A DNA stretch of 64,000 nt, taken from assembly GCA_021824175.1 (NCBI GenBank), contig JAKALP010000004.1:186001-250000 (forward strand). Reading direction: 5' to 3'. Made by a program: the position numbers and the translations under genes. This DNA is from Deltaproteobacteria bacterium. Its GTDB lineage: Bacteria; Desulfobacterota; Desulfobacteria; Desulfobacterales; Desulfosarcinaceae. Each line of letters starts with the position of its first letter. The stretch's first letter is position 1. The notes under the pieces are model-generated. The model searched no databases. It was given only the letters and a program-made list of their open reading frames with translations, and had not been told where the DNA came from. Shown in pieces: positions 1 to 9,490 of this stretch.

Positions 1-335
1 TGGCCGCCCTCCCAGCAAAATACTTTGCTGTCTTCAACCGCATAGGCATCGGCGATATAGGAGCGTTTACCGGTGTCCACAATGGCGGATATCCCAAAGG
101 ATTCACAGGGAAATACATCTTTGATGCGACATTGGGAGCTGGAGTTGATATTGAGCTCAAGGGTGATCTTGCCTTCAATGACGGCATAGAGCGAATCGGC
201 AAACTGGTTTTCCCGGAAGATGTAGTCACCGGCTTTGAATGTCTTGATATTGGTAATCTTTTCAATTCTTTTCAAAATAGTGTCATTCAAATCGGATAAA
301 ATTTTGATGGACTGCAAATCGGTGAACTTGGTCAT
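1..335 (-). CDS. Cyclic-nucleotide-binding domain protein (partial, C-terminus outside window)
   Basis: The gene reads leftward and leaves the window, so only about 111 N-terminal codons are visible. They form a cNMP-binding beta-roll as in Crp/PKA regulatory domains: residues about 34-60 contain FKAGDYIFRENQFADSLY followed by AVIEGKITL, the usual Gly-rich turn and strand pattern. The start at 335 is supported by a GGAG ribosome site seven bases upstream (reading CCAAAGGAG). The visible part cannot tell whether the missing C-terminus is a helix-turn-helix (Crp/Fnr regulator) or another output. The family call is firm; the function is not. Confidence 0.8.
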   Translation of the reverse strand, partial: MTKFTDLQSIKILSDLNDTILKRIEKITNIKTFKAGDYIFRENQFADSLYAVIEGKITLELNINSSSQCRIKDVFPCESFGISAIVDTGKRSYIADAYAVEDSKVFCWEGG

Positions 336-470
336 ATATTGCTCCTTTGGCCGTTGTTTAAACCCGGACCCTCCCACCTGGGCACCCATTTCCCTACCGC
401 GATGGTATGATATTAAATGAATAGAGGCAATTTAGACTGCGGGTCAAGAGAAAACTGGGGAAGGATAGGC

Positions 471-854
471 CTAAAGAGGTTTCTTCGCCAACCATGCCTG
501 GGCTTCGGTCATACCCCGGAAACTTTGAACCTGGGTGGCACCATTTTCCAGCTCGGCAAAGGTTTCGTACATTCGGCCCAGGCCAAACTGCAGATCACCG
601 GGGAGCACCAAGGCGGTTTTACTGTCAGGCCATGCTTTGGAATGTTTGTTGGCGGCCACGGCAATGGCCTGGATGTCTTCATCCCGGCATTGATTGAGTG
701 TGGCCGCTGTAAAATCCCAAATAATATGAGTAGTGGGCTGCCCCCGGTAGTACTCTTCGATGGTAGTGATGATATCGTTGCTGCTGATGGGGCCTTCCAG
801 GGTGTGGATGGTCAGATCGTTGCGCGCATCAATGTTGGTAATAATGGCGGACAT
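471..854 (-). CDS. SpoIIAA-like (STAS/SEC14-fold) small protein
   Basis: A 127-residue soluble protein with no signal peptide or membrane segment. The start has a GAGG ribosome site about six bases upstream. The pattern LEGPISSNDIITTIEEYY followed by HIIWDFTAATL resembles the SpoIIAA-like/DUF3478 fold, in which a 'leGpi' strand, a helix and a 'WDf' strand recur. Proteins of this fold are often stand-alone in Desulfobacterota with no assigned function. It is flanked by a cNMP-binding gene on the same strand and an unrelated crotonase on the other, so context gives no role. The fold call is an inference from motif resemblance. Confidence 0.6.
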   Translation of the reverse strand: MSAIITNIDARNDLTIHTLEGPISSNDIITTIEEYYRGQPTTHIIWDFTAATLNQCRDEDIQAIAVAANKHSKAWPDSKTALVLPGDLQFGLGRMYETFAELENGATQVQSFRGMTEAQAWLAKKPL

Positions 855-1062
855 GGGGTATCCTCATGGTTGCGCATTAAAAGTGAATTTGCAGCCTTTG
901 ACGGGGAGCGGATCTGGTAAATGAAAATGGAATCTGCCGGAAGGGAGCAAATAAAGCAAGATCTAATAGTACCGCGCTTCGAAGTCTATCTGCTCATGGG
1001 TAAGTGACCGTTAAGACCTGTTGGTATTCTTCAATAAATCGTCAAAACACGAGGAATTTGTC

Positions 1063-1845
1063 ATGAATTATCAAACTATCACCGTAGAAAAGAAAGGTCA
1101 GGTCGGCTTTCTCTTTCTCAACCGGCCGGAAGTACTCAATTCGCTGTCTGAGCAGATGGGCAATGAGCTGCTCCACTTCATGACCCATGCCATTGCGGAC
1201 AATGATTTGCGGGTGCTGATCTTATCCGGCAAAGGGCGTGCTTTCAGCGCCGGCGCGGACTTGAACATGTTTAAGGCGCGCTACCAGGCGTTCCGGGAAA
1301 CCGGCCAGAGTCAGAATGCGGCCCGGGCCGAGCTGCCCAAAGCATTTATCAATTTCCCCAAACCCATTATCGCCGTGATCAATGGCCCGGCCGTGGGCTT
1401 TGGAGCCACTCTGCCCTTGATTTGTGATCTGCGCCTGGCCTCGGACCAGGCCAAAATCAGCTTTGCCTTTGTACGCGTGGGTGTGACTCCTGAATTTTGC
1501 AGTTCTTACTTCCTGCCGCGCCTGGTGGGCTATGGCAAAGCCGCTGAGCTGGTCTTTACCGCCAAAATGATTCTGCCCCCGGAGGCCCTGGAGATCGGCC
1601 TGGTAAATCGGGTGATCCCCCATGATCGCTTGATGGAAGAAGCCGAGGCTCTGGCCCAGCAGATCGCCCAAATGCCCGCCGGCGCCATCCGCGCCGCCAA
1701 AGCTGTGCTGCGCCATGGCAGCCACTCCACCATCGAGCAGGTTGTGGCCTACGAATCCCTGGTCTTCCAAACCGCCACTCAAAGCCAGGAGCATTACGAT
1801 GCGGTCTGTCGGATTATGGAAGAACTGAAGGAGAAGAAAAAATAG
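1063..1845 (+). CDS. Enoyl-CoA hydratase/isomerase family protein, isomerase (ECI2)-like
   Basis: A 260-residue crotonase-fold protein. I chose ATG 1063 because GAGG lies eight bases upstream; an upstream TTG at 1021 has no ribosome site. The oxyanion motif AFSAGADL and the INGPAVGFGATL loop are present. Both glutamates of true hydratases are missing: the GGGxE position reads GFGAT, and the second falls in FVRVG. A Glu in VTPEFCSS aligns with the catalytic Glu of delta3,delta2-enoyl-CoA isomerases. It therefore probably shifts double bonds during beta-oxidation of unsaturated acyl-CoAs. It is convergent with the acyl-CoA ligase gene and they share a terminator. Confidence 0.82.
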   Translation: MNYQTITVEKKGQVGFLFLNRPEVLNSLSEQMGNELLHFMTHAIADNDLRVLILSGKGRAFSAGADLNMFKARYQAFRETGQSQNAARAELPKAFINFPKPIIAVINGPAVGFGATLPLICDLRLASDQAKISFAFVRVGVTPEFCSSYFLPRLVGYGKAAELVFTAKMILPPEALEIGLVNRVIPHDRLMEEAEALAQQIAQMPAGAIRAAKAVLRHGSHSTIEQVVAYESLVFQTATQSQEHYDAVCRIMEELKEKKK

Positions 1846-1904
1846 TCTACGCCCGTTTGGCGTACCAAAAGTGATCCGCCTCAGGAGAAGCTTTATAGGG
1901 TAAT

Positions 1905-1953
1905 AAAACAATTCAACCGTCCTGGGACTTTCCCAAGACGGTTGAATTGTTTT
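1905..1953. terminator. Bidirectional intrinsic terminator
   Basis: A perfect 17-bp inverted repeat, aaaacaattcaaccgtc at 1905-1921 and its complement at 1937-1953, with an inner tggga/tccca stem. The A-rich and T-rich ends make it a terminator in both directions. It lies between the convergent crotonase and acyl-CoA ligase genes, as expected. Confidence 0.85.
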
Positions 1954-2012
1954 AATTTCATGCCGTTTTTGGCCGGCAGGCGGAAAAGACAACCCGCCTG
2001 TTACCTCATGGC

Positions 2013-3641
2013 TTAGACGGTCGGTAGTTTGTAGTTCTTGTATTGTGAGCGCAGCTGGGTTTTCAGCAGCTTGCCGGTGGCCGTATGGGGCAGCTCGTTG
2101 ACAAAGACCACGTCGTCGGGCAGTTGCCATTTGGCCAGGGTTTTCTTCAGGTGGTTCAGCAGATCTTCTTTTGTGACCTGGGCATCCTTTTTCTTCACGG
2201 CGATTAACAGGGGCCGCTCGTCCCATTTGGGGTGGGGCACCGCAATGACGGCTGCTTCGGCAATGCCGGGGCAGCCCACGGCGCTGTTCTCCACATCGAT
2301 GGAGGAGATCCATTCGCCGCCGGATTTGATCACGTCCTTGGAGCGGTCGGTGATCTGCATGTACCCGTCGGGATCGATGGTGGCCACGTCCCCCGTGTCG
2401 AACCAGCCGTCTTTGGTGAGAATCTGACCGCCTTCGCCCTTGAAGTAGCCGGAAGTAATCCAGGGGCCGCGTACCAGCAGGTTGCCGAAGGCTTTGCCGT
2501 CCCAGGGCAGGTCTTGGCCTTCGCCATCCACGATCTTCATGTCCACGCCGTAGACGGCCCGGCCCTGCTTGAGCTGCAGCCGGAGTTTGTCTACAGCCGA
2601 TATGCTCTTGTGTGTTTTCTTCATGTTGCAGGCCGTGCCAATGGGGCTCATCTCGGTCATACCCCAGGCATGGATGACGCTGACCTTGAACTCCTTTTCA
2701 AAGGTTTCGATCATGGATTTGGGAGCGGCCGCGCCACCGATGATGGTGCGTTTCATGCTGGAGAATTTCTTGTTGTTCTCCTTCATATAGGCCAGCAGCA
2801 TCATCCAGACCGTGGGCACACCCAGGGATACGGTGACCTGTTCGGTTTCCATCAGCTCGTAAATCGAAGCGCCGTCCATCTTGGCGCCCGGCATGACCAT
2901 CTTGGCGCCGCACATGGCCGCGGCATACGGGGTGCCCCAGGCATTGACATGAAACATGGGTACTACCGGCAGTACGGTGTCCTCGTTGCACATGCCCACG
3001 CCGTCCTTGGTGCACACCGCAAAGCTGTGCAGCACGGTGGAACGGTGACTGAAAAGAACTCCTTTGGGATTACCCGTGGTGCCCGAGGTGTAGCATAGCA
3101 TGCAGGCCGTGCGTTCATCGAACAAGGGCCATTGGTAGTCGTCATCCACGCCGGCCATCAGCGTTTCATAGCAGAACATGTTGGGCAGATTGGCTTTGGG
3201 CATGTGGGCGTCGTCGGTCATGATGATGATGCCTTTGAGCTTCTGGATCTGACCGGCGATCTTCTCCAGCAGAGGCACAAAGGTCAGGTCGGTGAAAAGG
3301 TATTTGTCTTCGGCGTGGTTGACGATGTAGGCGATCTGCTCGGGAAACAGGCGCGGGTTGATGGTATGGCAGATGGCACCCATACCCGATATGCCGTAGT
3401 ACAGCTCCATATGCCGATAGCCGTTCCAGGCCAGGGTGGCCACACGGTCGCCCTGTCCCACGCCGAGCTTAATGAGGACCTTGGCCAACTGGCGAGAGCG
3501 CGCGGCGCAGTCTTTGAAGGTGTAGCGGTGGATCGGCCCTTCCACGGTGCGGGAGACAATCTCTTCCTTGGCGTGGTGGATCGCGGCAAACTCAATCAAA
3601 TCCGAAATCATCAATGGACGATCTTGCATCAAACCGAGCAT
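2013..3641 (-). CDS. Medium/long-chain fatty acyl-CoA ligase (AMP-binding family)
   Basis: A 542-residue ANL-superfamily adenylating enzyme, close in length and layout to AlkK-type medium-chain acyl-CoA ligases. The AMP/ATP P-loop [18 protein letters not shown] lies at residues 183-200. Further on are WGMTEMSP (A5-type motif), GWFDTGDVA (ATP ribose contact) and the C-terminal lysine region [13 protein letters not shown]. It makes acyl-CoA from a free acid, ATP and CoA in the cytoplasm. An AGGAGG site precedes the start. It is the last gene downstream of the ABC-transporter operon on the same strand, suggesting that it activates an acid taken up by that transporter. The chain length is not readable from sequence. 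Confidence 0.88.
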   Translation of the reverse strand: MLGLMQDRPLMISDLIEFAAIHHAKEEIVSRTVEGPIHRYTFKDCAARSRQLAKVLIKLGVGQGDRVATLAWNGYRHMELYYGISGMGAICHTINPRLFPEQIAYIVNHAEDKYLFTDLTFVPLLEKIAGQIQKLKGIIIMTDDAHMPKANLPNMFCYETLMAGVDDDYQWPLFDERTACMLCYTSGTTGNPKGVLFSHRSTVLHSFAVCTKDGVGMCNEDTVLPVVPMFHVNAWGTPYAAAMCGAKMVMPGAKMDGASIYELMETEQVTVSLGVPTVWMMLLAYMKENNKKFSSMKRTIIGGAAAPKSMIETFEKEFKVSVIHAWGMTEMSPIGTACNMKKTHKSISAVDKLRLQLKQGRAVYGVDMKIVDGEGQDLPWDGKAFGNLLVRGPWITSGYFKGEGGQILTKDGWFDTGDVATIDPDGYMQITDRSKDVIKSGGEWISSIDVENSAVGCPGIAEAAVIAVPHPKWDERPLLIAVKKKDAQVTKEDLLNHLKKTLAKWQLPDDVVFVNELPHTATGKLLKTQLRSQYKNYKLPTV

Positions 3642-3683
3642 GGCTTTCCTCCTATGGGAAAAATGGTGTTTGGATTTAGGACC

Positions 3684-3811
3684 AAGTTTAGGTAGAAAGT
3701 TTTAAGTTTAAAGTGTAAAGTTTAAAGTTAAGGTGCGTCCTCGACGCGGGCATTGATATTTTTCATGGTAGAATTCCTCAACTTTAAACTTTAAACTCCA
3801 AACTTAAAACT
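3684..3811. repeat. Inverted pair of TTTAAAG-type 7-base repeats
   Basis: The left arm (3684-3733) is a degenerate tandem of tttaagt/ttaaagt heptads. The right arm (about 3780-3811) is its reverse complement (actttaaactttaaact). About 45 bases separate them. It fills the gap between livF and the acyl-CoA ligase. Related copies lie at 34314-34438, 56221-56360 and 57573-57608. Confidence 0.8.
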
Positions 3812-3819
3812 ATCCCCTA

Positions 3820-4515
3820 TCATACTTCCAGCCACTCCTTGCGGATGGCCTGGTTATTTTTGATATCATCCGGCGTGCCTTCGAAAACGATACGCCCCTG
3901 GCCCATGATATAGAGCCGCTGGGAAATCTTCAGGGCGATGCTCAGCTTTTGTTCCACCAGCAGCACCGAAATGCCGCGGTTGGCAATTTCTTCGATCAGG
4001 CGGCCGATGTGTTCCACCATCATGGGCGCCAGGCCCTCGGTGGGCTCATCAATCATGATAAAGTCCGGGTCGCCCATCAACGTGCGGCAAATGGTGAGCA
4101 TTTGCTTCTCGCCGCCGGAGATCAGACCGCCGTGCACGTTGGAGCGCTCGCCCAGGCGCGGGAAGAGATTGAACACATCTTCGATGCGCCAGCGGCCCTG
4201 CCGTTTGGCGCTCTTCTGGCCCAGTTGAAGATTTTGCAGCACCGTGAGGCCTGGAAAGATCCAGCGGTCTTCGGGCACGAAGCCGATGCCTTTACGGGCG
4301 ATCTCATGAGGCTTCAGGCCGGCGATCTCTTGGCCCTGGTAGCGGATCGAACCGTGGGGCGGCACCAGACCCATGATGGTCATGCAGGTGGTGGAGCGGC
4401 CCACGCCGTTGCGGCCCAGCAGGCTGACGATTTCTCCTTTGCCTACTTGCAGGTTGACTCCTTGTAGAATATGGCTGCGCCCATAGTAGGCATGCAATTC
4501 TTTTACTTCCAGCAT
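3820..4515 (-). CDS. livF: Branched-chain amino acid-type ABC transporter ATPase (LivF-like)
   Basis: A 231-residue ABC ATPase. The Walker A motif reads GRNGVGRSTT at residues 35-43, so the invariant lysine is Arg40. The signature is ISGGEKQML, Walker B is FIMIDEPTEGL, and the H-loop position reads VEQKLSIAL. Its size and the LLVEQ ending fit LivF. The start codon abuts the livG stop, so the two are translationally coupled. It powers the LivHM permease with LivG. Similar Lys-to-Arg changes are, from memory, known in LivF-like proteins, so the protein is probably not dead. The substrate may be an organic acid rather than an amino acid, given the neighbouring acyl-CoA genes. Confidence 0.88.
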   Translation of the reverse strand: MLEVKELHAYYGRSHILQGVNLQVGKGEIVSLLGRNGVGRSTTCMTIMGLVPPHGSIRYQGQEIAGLKPHEIARKGIGFVPEDRWIFPGLTVLQNLQLGQKSAKRQGRWRIEDVFNLFPRLGERSNVHGGLISGGEKQMLTICRTLMGDPDFIMIDEPTEGLAPMMVEHIGRLIEEIANRGISVLLVEQKLSIALKISQRLYIMGQGRIVFEGTPDDIKNNQAIRKEWLEV

Positions 4516-5268
4516 TTAGGCGCTCTCCTTTCCCAGATAGGCCTCTTGAACCTGGGGGTTTTGACGGATCTTGTCCGGATGATCCGTGGCCACAATTTCG
4601 CCGTAGACCAGGACTGAAATGCGGTCGGCCAAGTTAAAGACCACCTGCATATCGTGTTCGACCACCAGCAGGGTTTTGCCGGTCGTGACATCGCGGATCA
4701 ATTCCACGGCCCGTTCGGTTTCGCTCAGACTCATGCCGGCCGTGGGTTCGTCCAAAAGTATAACTTCCGCGTTGCCGGCAATGGTGATGCCGATCTCCAG
4801 GGCGCGTTGGTCGGCATAGGCCAGCAGACCGGCCGGGATATGACGGCGGTCGGCCAGATTGATGCGTTCCAGGATCTCTTCGGCCTTGGCGTTAATTTTT
4901 TTTAGTCGATCGCACAGGTGCCAGAAGGAATAGCCATATCCCATGGGCCACAGCAGGGCGCAGCGCACGTTCTCGAACACGCTCATCTTAGGGAAGATAT
5001 TGGTCACTTGAAAACTGCGACTCAGCCCCAGTCGATTGATACGGTGGGGCGGCAGATTGCTGATCATATGGCCATTGAGCTCGATATAACCGGCGCTGAG
5101 GGGATAGAACCCGCTGATCAAATTAAACAAGGTGGATTTGCCGGCACCGTTGGGGCCGATGATGGCATGGCGTTCGCCTTTGGCCACTGCCAGGTTGACG
5201 CCGTTGATGATTTTGCTGCTGCCAAAGCTTTTGTGGACATCCGCCAGTTTGAGGGCTGTCGTGCTCAT
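4516..5268 (-). CDS. livG: Branched-chain amino acid-type ABC transporter ATPase (LivG-like)
   Basis: A 250-residue ABC ATPase with an intact Walker A, GPNGAGKSTL, at residues 38-47, Walker B VILLDEPTAGMS and H-loop VVEHDMQVV. The signature is degenerate: YADQRALEIG stands where LSYGQQRxLEI is usual, which is common in LivG-like subunits but weaker here. It pairs with LivF to energise the permease. The start overlaps the livM stop by four bases (ATGA), and its own stop touches livF, so the genes are one translation-coupled operon. Confidence 0.9.
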   Translation of the reverse strand: MSTTALKLADVHKSFGSSKIINGVNLAVAKGERHAIIGPNGAGKSTLFNLISGFYPLSAGYIELNGHMISNLPPHRINRLGLSRSFQVTNIFPKMSVFENVRCALLWPMGYGYSFWHLCDRLKKINAKAEEILERINLADRRHIPAGLLAYADQRALEIGITIAGNAEVILLDEPTAGMSLSETERAVELIRDVTTGKTLLVVEHDMQVVFNLADRISVLVYGEIVATDHPDKIRQNPQVQEAYLGKESA

Positions 5269-6521
5269 CGCGTAAGCCCTCCTTTCAGGGTTTGGCTGAC
5301 TTCGCTCCAGCGTTCTTGAACCACGGAGCGGGCCTTGCGGAAGAAGAAAAATCCAGCGACCATCATAACCAGGGATAACCCCCAGGCAACGGGCGACTGG
5401 GCCCGGAAGGTGATGCCCAACAGATGCATGGGATTTTCCGGGTTGATGCTCAGCGAGAGGTGATAGTTGATTTCAATGAGGATCATGGCACCCAGGAACA
5501 TGATCAGGCAGGGCAAAGCGATCAGCCCGTAAGCTGGCAGCAGCCGTTTCATCAGGCGGGCTTTCCATACCGGCTCATGTACCATGATGATTCCGGATAA
5601 GCCATTGGGTGCCCACATGACCATGCCCACGAAGAGCAACCCGAAGTAGAGCAACCAGGCATGGGTAACCCCGGCCAGGGAAAGCTGCATGAAGGTTATC
5701 AGGATCGCGCCCAGAATCGGACCAAAGAAGTGACCCACGCCGCCGATGTAGGTCATCATCAGCACGCTGCCGGAAGCTTGCGCCCCTACGGTTTCAGCCG
5801 TGATGATTTCGTAGTTAATGGCGAACAGACCGCCGGCCGCACCCGCGAAAAAGGCGGCCAGGGTGAATTGCAGGGTGCGCACGGTGCGGGGGGCATAGCC
5901 AATAAAGGCCGCCCGTTCGGGGTTGTCGCGCACGGCGTTGGCGACGCGTCCAAGCGGCGTTTGAGTTAATAGATACATCAAGGCCACGCAGATCAACATC
6001 CAGACCGCGATCAGGTAGTAGACCTCGATCTGTTTGCCGAAGCGAAAGCCGGTAATGGTGAGTTTTACTACTCGGTCTCCGATGATGCCCTGTTCGCCGC
6101 CGAAGAAGCTGGGCAGCATAAGGGCACTGGCCGCGATCAGCTCACCGATACCCAAGGAGATTAACGCAAAGGTGGTGCTGGCCCGCGCCGTGGAGAGCCA
6201 GCCGAAAACAAGCCCGGCCAATACGCCCGCCACTCCGCCCACCAGTGGCAACAGCTCAATGGGTATCGGCAAAGTACCGGCGCCAATTCTATTCAAGGCG
6301 TGCATGGCCAGGAACCCGCCCAAGCCATAATACACGGCATGACCAAAGGAGAGCATGCCGCCCTGACCGAGAAGCATATTGTAGGAAAGGGCAAAGATAA
6401 TGGCGATGCCCATTTGGCTAAGCAACGAGATTGAAAATCCGGAACGGAAGATCAAAGGCAGCACAACACATATCAGCACGGCCGCAAGCCAGATTCCAAA
6501 TTTCTTTAAGAAGATAATCAT
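5265..6521 (-). CDS. livM: Branched-chain amino acid-type ABC transporter permease (LivM-like)
   Basis: A 418-residue inner-membrane permease with about ten hydrophobic segments. Family marks include SYNMLLGQGGMLSFGHAVYYG near residue 46 and the coupling-helix region TPLGRVANAVRDNPERAAFIG. It is longer than a typical 320-residue LivM because of a C-terminal extension with extra hydrophobic segments (MLLGITFRAQ..SLVMMVAGFFFF). It forms the translocation pore with LivH. The gap to livH is 37 bases, and it overlaps livG by four bases. Confidence 0.9.
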   Translation of the reverse strand: MIIFLKKFGIWLAAVLICVVLPLIFRSGFSISLLSQMGIAIIFALSYNMLLGQGGMLSFGHAVYYGLGGFLAMHALNRIGAGTLPIPIELLPLVGGVAGVLAGLVFGWLSTARASTTFALISLGIGELIAASALMLPSFFGGEQGIIGDRVVKLTITGFRFGKQIEVYYLIAVWMLICVALMYLLTQTPLGRVANAVRDNPERAAFIGYAPRTVRTLQFTLAAFFAGAAGGLFAINYEIITAETVGAQASGSVLMMTYIGGVGHFFGPILGAILITFMQLSLAGVTHAWLLYFGLLFVGMVMWAPNGLSGIIMVHEPVWKARLMKRLLPAYGLIALPCLIMFLGAMILIEINYHLSLSINPENPMHLLGITFRAQSPVAWGLSLVMMVAGFFFFRKARSVVQERWSEVSQTLKGGLTR

Positions 6522-6558
6522 AGCGTGAGCTTTTTCTCCAATGCATTAACAGTAAAAC

Positions 6559-7509
6559 TTAGGTCTCCCGTTTACCCATCAGCCCTTTGGGCCGGAACAT
6601 CAATATCAATACCATAAACAAATACGGCAGGATCGGTCCGGTGTGGGAGAGTTGAATGCGCCATAGGTCTTTTAAAATCCCGCCCACTTCGGCACGAATG
6701 CCCACCAGAGCCAGCAGATCGGAGAGAGAGTATTCGATGCCCACGGCAAAGGTCTGGATCGCCGCCAGCAGCAATGAGGCTACAAAGGCACCGGTCAGCG
6801 ATCCCATGCCGCCCACCACGATGACCACAAAGACGATGGGCCCCAGGGTAGCGGCCATGGCCGGCTCAGTGACCAGGAAGATGCCGCCGATGACCCCCGC
6901 CAGCCCCGCCAGAGCCGAGCCGCCGCCAAAGACCAACATGAAGACCGCCGGGACATTGTGCCCCAAGGCATTGACCATCTGGGGGTGGGTCAGGGCTGCC
7001 TGGATGATCAGGCCGATACGGGTGCGCGTCAAAATCCAGTACAGTGCGATGAAGATAGCCACGGAAATGAAAAGCATGAACATCCGGTAGGCGGAAAACT
7101 CAGTATTGAAGAGCGTGAAAATAGGAAAATCCAGAAGCTTGGGAATGGGATAGGTCACGGCATTACGCCCCCAGATCAGGTTGACGCCTTCCTCGATGAT
7201 AAAGGCCAGTCCCACGGTGAAGAGCAGTTCGGCCACATGGCCGTACTTATGGACATTGCGCAGCCCATAGCGTTCCACCAGGGCGCCAAAGAGACCCACC
7301 AGGGGCGGTGCGATGATCAAGGCCGGCCAAAACCCGATGGCCGTGCTGATCTGATAACCAAAATAGGCTCCCAGCATATAAAAACTGGCATGGGCAAAGT
7401 TGAGCACGCCCATCATGCTGAAGATCAGGGTCAGCCCGCTGGAGAGCATGAAGAGCAGCATGCCCAGCACCAGGCTGTTGAGGAGGGAGAAAATGATATA
7501 TTCGAGCAT
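6559..7509 (-). CDS. livH: Branched-chain amino acid-type ABC transporter permease (LivH-like)
   Basis: A 316-residue inner-membrane permease with about eight hydrophobic segments. It has the LivH pattern SGLTLIFSMMGVLNFAHASFYMLGAY near the N-terminus, then RTRIGLIIQAALTHPQMVNALG as the coupling helix, and VVGGMGSLTGAFVASLLL. It partners LivM. It follows the binding-protein gene after about 230 bases filled by an inverted repeat, which could let the binding protein be expressed at a higher level than the membrane parts. Confidence 0.9.
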   Translation of the reverse strand: MLEYIIFSLLNSLVLGMLLFMLSSGLTLIFSMMGVLNFAHASFYMLGAYFGYQISTAIGFWPALIIAPPLVGLFGALVERYGLRNVHKYGHVAELLFTVGLAFIIEEGVNLIWGRNAVTYPIPKLLDFPIFTLFNTEFSAYRMFMLFISVAIFIALYWILTRTRIGLIIQAALTHPQMVNALGHNVPAVFMLVFGGGSALAGLAGVIGGIFLVTEPAMAATLGPIVFVVIVVGGMGSLTGAFVASLLLAAIQTFAVGIEYSLSDLLALVGIRAEVGGILKDLWRIQLSHTGPILPYLFMVLILMFRPKGLMGKRET

Positions 7510-7585
7510 GGTTTGGATTTCCGTGGAATTGGATGAAGAATGGGTTTAAAATTTGTTTGGCATATTGAAAGCCTATAGTACCAGA

Positions 7586-7656
7586 GTATTCAGAATTCAG
7601 GAGTTAGAATTCAGAATTTTTTCATTCTGGCTCCTGAATTCTGACTCCTGAATACT
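7586..7656. repeat. Inverted pair of CAGAATT/CAGGAGT heptad repeats
   Basis: The left arm agtattcagaattcaggag with further cagaatt units is followed after a T-rich loop by the reverse complement (ctcctgaattctgactcctg, then aatact). The period is seven bases. It would form a long RNA hairpin between livK and livH. A short relative, cagtcagaattcagatc, occurs near 17241. Confidence 0.8.
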
Positions 7657-7741
7657 TGAAACCGACTTAGACTCTCACACCATCCAAGCGCACCCCGTCC
7701 ATAACCTCGGGGTGCCCTTGGTTCAAGGTTCAAGCAATGTT

Positions 7742-9016
7742 TTACTTCTTTTCCGGCCGCACCATTTTGCAGGTGGTGGGCATGGCGGTATCGGCCGCCT
7801 CAATGCGCTTGATCGTCTTGAAGCCGATGCCGGTGTTTTCCGAATCATACTTAACCGTGCCTTCACCGGCTTTGGCATAGGTGGAGATATACAGGGGTTG
7901 GATCAGTTGATGATCCTCGGCCCGCATGATCACTTTGCCGTAGGGCGTCTGATATTCCATGCCTTCCAGGGCAAAGGCGATGGCTTTGGGATCGGTGCTT
8001 TTGGCTTTTTCGATGGCCGCGGCCAGCATGGTCATTTCGGTGCGGATGCGGCCGTAGTAGTAGGGGACATCGCCATTATTGGAGTATTTTTTGTTATAGC
8101 CCAGAAAGAATTCTTCATCTTCTTTGTTCTTTTCTTCCTGGTTCAGGTCCAGATGCCACTCGGTGATGGAGTTCAGAACTCCCACGCCGGCGTCGCCAAT
8201 GGCCTTGGGCGCGCCCAGGCCGCTGCCGTAAAAGGTGAAGTACTGCACCTTGAGCCCCGCATCCTTGCCGGCTTTGACCAGCAGCGACATATCGGCGCCC
8301 CAGTTGCCAGTGATGACCGTATCCGCGCCCGAGGCTTGAATTTGGGCCACATAGGGGGAGAAGTCCTTTACTTTCCCCAGCGGCGTGAAGGTGTCACCCA
8401 CAATTTCGATGTCCGGGCGTTTTTCCTTGAGCATGGCCTTGGCGGAGTCGCTCACGGCATGGCCGAAGACATAATCCTGATTGATGAGGTACACTTTTTT
8501 GATGTTAGGCTGGGATTTAATATAATTGGTAATGGCCGCCAATTTCATGTCCACGTGGGCGTCAAAACGGAAGTGCCAGAAGCTGCACTGTTCATTGGTA
8601 AAGGCCGGGGTAATGGCCGCATAGTTCAAAAATAGCAAAGGCTTGTCCGGGTTGCGTTCGTTATGTTTATTGACCGCTTCGATCAAAGCCCCAGCCACGC
8701 TGGAGCCATTGCCCTGGGTGATGATCTGGATACCCTGGTCAATGGCCGCCTTGAGTTGAATCAAAGAGTCCTGGGGGCTTGTCTTGTTGTCAAAGGGAAC
8801 AATTTCAAACTTTTTGCCGCCCAGCACGCCCCCCTTGGCGTTGAGCAGTTCGGCATTGTATTGAAAATGTTTATAACCAGCATCGCCCACACCAGCCATG
8901 GCGCCTGATAGCGGATCGATATACGCAATTTTAATGGTGTCCGCGGCCATGGCCGGGAGGGACAGCAGGGTTAGAAACGCGATAATTAACAGAGAACGCA
9001 TCAGTGTGGTTTTCAT
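7742..9016 (-). CDS. ABC transporter periplasmic substrate-binding protein (LivK-like)
   Basis: A 424-residue secreted binding protein. I chose ATG 9016 because AAGGAGAGG precedes it; a longer in-frame start at 9076 would add 20 charged residues before the signal peptide. The signal peptide is MKTTLMRSLLIIAFLTLLS followed by LPAMA, with cleavage before ADTIKIAYIDP. The mature part has the type I periplasmic-binding fold (IKIAYIDPLSG, QGNGSSVAGALIEAVNKHN). It is the first gene of the operon and feeds LivHMGF. The ligand cannot be read from sequence; clustering with acyl-CoA ligase, CoA-transferase and thiolase favours an organic or fatty acid over leucine (inference). Confidence 0.88.
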   Translation of the reverse strand: MKTTLMRSLLIIAFLTLLSLPAMAADTIKIAYIDPLSGAMAGVGDAGYKHFQYNAELLNAKGGVLGGKKFEIVPFDNKTSPQDSLIQLKAAIDQGIQIITQGNGSSVAGALIEAVNKHNERNPDKPLLFLNYAAITPAFTNEQCSFWHFRFDAHVDMKLAAITNYIKSQPNIKKVYLINQDYVFGHAVSDSAKAMLKEKRPDIEIVGDTFTPLGKVKDFSPYVAQIQASGADTVITGNWGADMSLLVKAGKDAGLKVQYFTFYGSGLGAPKAIGDAGVGVLNSITEWHLDLNQEEKNKEDEEFFLGYNKKYSNNGDVPYYYGRIRTEMTMLAAAIEKAKSTDPKAIAFALEGMEYQTPYGKVIMRAEDHQLIQPLYISTYAKAGEGTVKYDSENTGIGFKTIKRIEAADTAMPTTCKMVRPEKK

Positions 9017-9490
9017 TGGACCTCTCCTTTTCCGAGATATTGGTAGGGTTAAGGGCCGTTTCGGCGGTTGCTTCATTTGCTCTTGCTAAGAGCGTTGGAT
9101 TCGCTGGTGCGGACGATCTTTAATGCGGTTCGCGTTTAAGCCTCACCTCCTTTGGTAAATTGATCCCGATGATGGAAGGGTGGTATGGCGCATGCCTTTT
9201 CAGGGATGGTTCGGGGTCTTCAGGATGGCTTGAAATGGGTGCGGAATTCGCGGAGTAGTAGTAGCAGGGGTCGGGGGGTAAAATGGCCATATTGGACAAA
9301 TCCTGTTCGTGTTCAAAACCAACTACGCCCAAACCGAATGTCGCTCAGATGGCACAAACAAAAACATACTGGCGTTTTGTTTTCAAGCTTAATTTTTGTA
9401 ATGAAAGATCGTCCGGTGTCCTGTCCATTGGTGGAGCAATCCTAACAGGGTCCAGCAACTCTGTAAACCTTAAAACCTTGGGAAAATAAT
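9017..9490. other. Divergent intergenic region, no gene seen
   Basis: About 470 bases between the livK start and the control region of the CoA-transferase gene. No convincing coding region was found on either strand. A strong ribosome-site-like AAAGGAGGTGAGG on the minus strand (about 9143-9155) is not followed by a usable start codon. The liv operon promoter must lie here, but no good -35/-10 pair could be picked. Confidence 0.4.

Noticed and set aside
1222-2313. Long minus-strand open frame opposite the crotonase gene
   Set aside because: It overlaps two well-supported genes and the shared terminator, and its composition (His/Gly/Gln-rich) is that of an antisense frame.
9143-9155. Strong ribosome-site-like AAAGGAGGTGAGG on the minus strand upstream of livK
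   Set aside because: No start codon follows at a usable distance, and the only GTG overlaps the site itself and gives eight codons.
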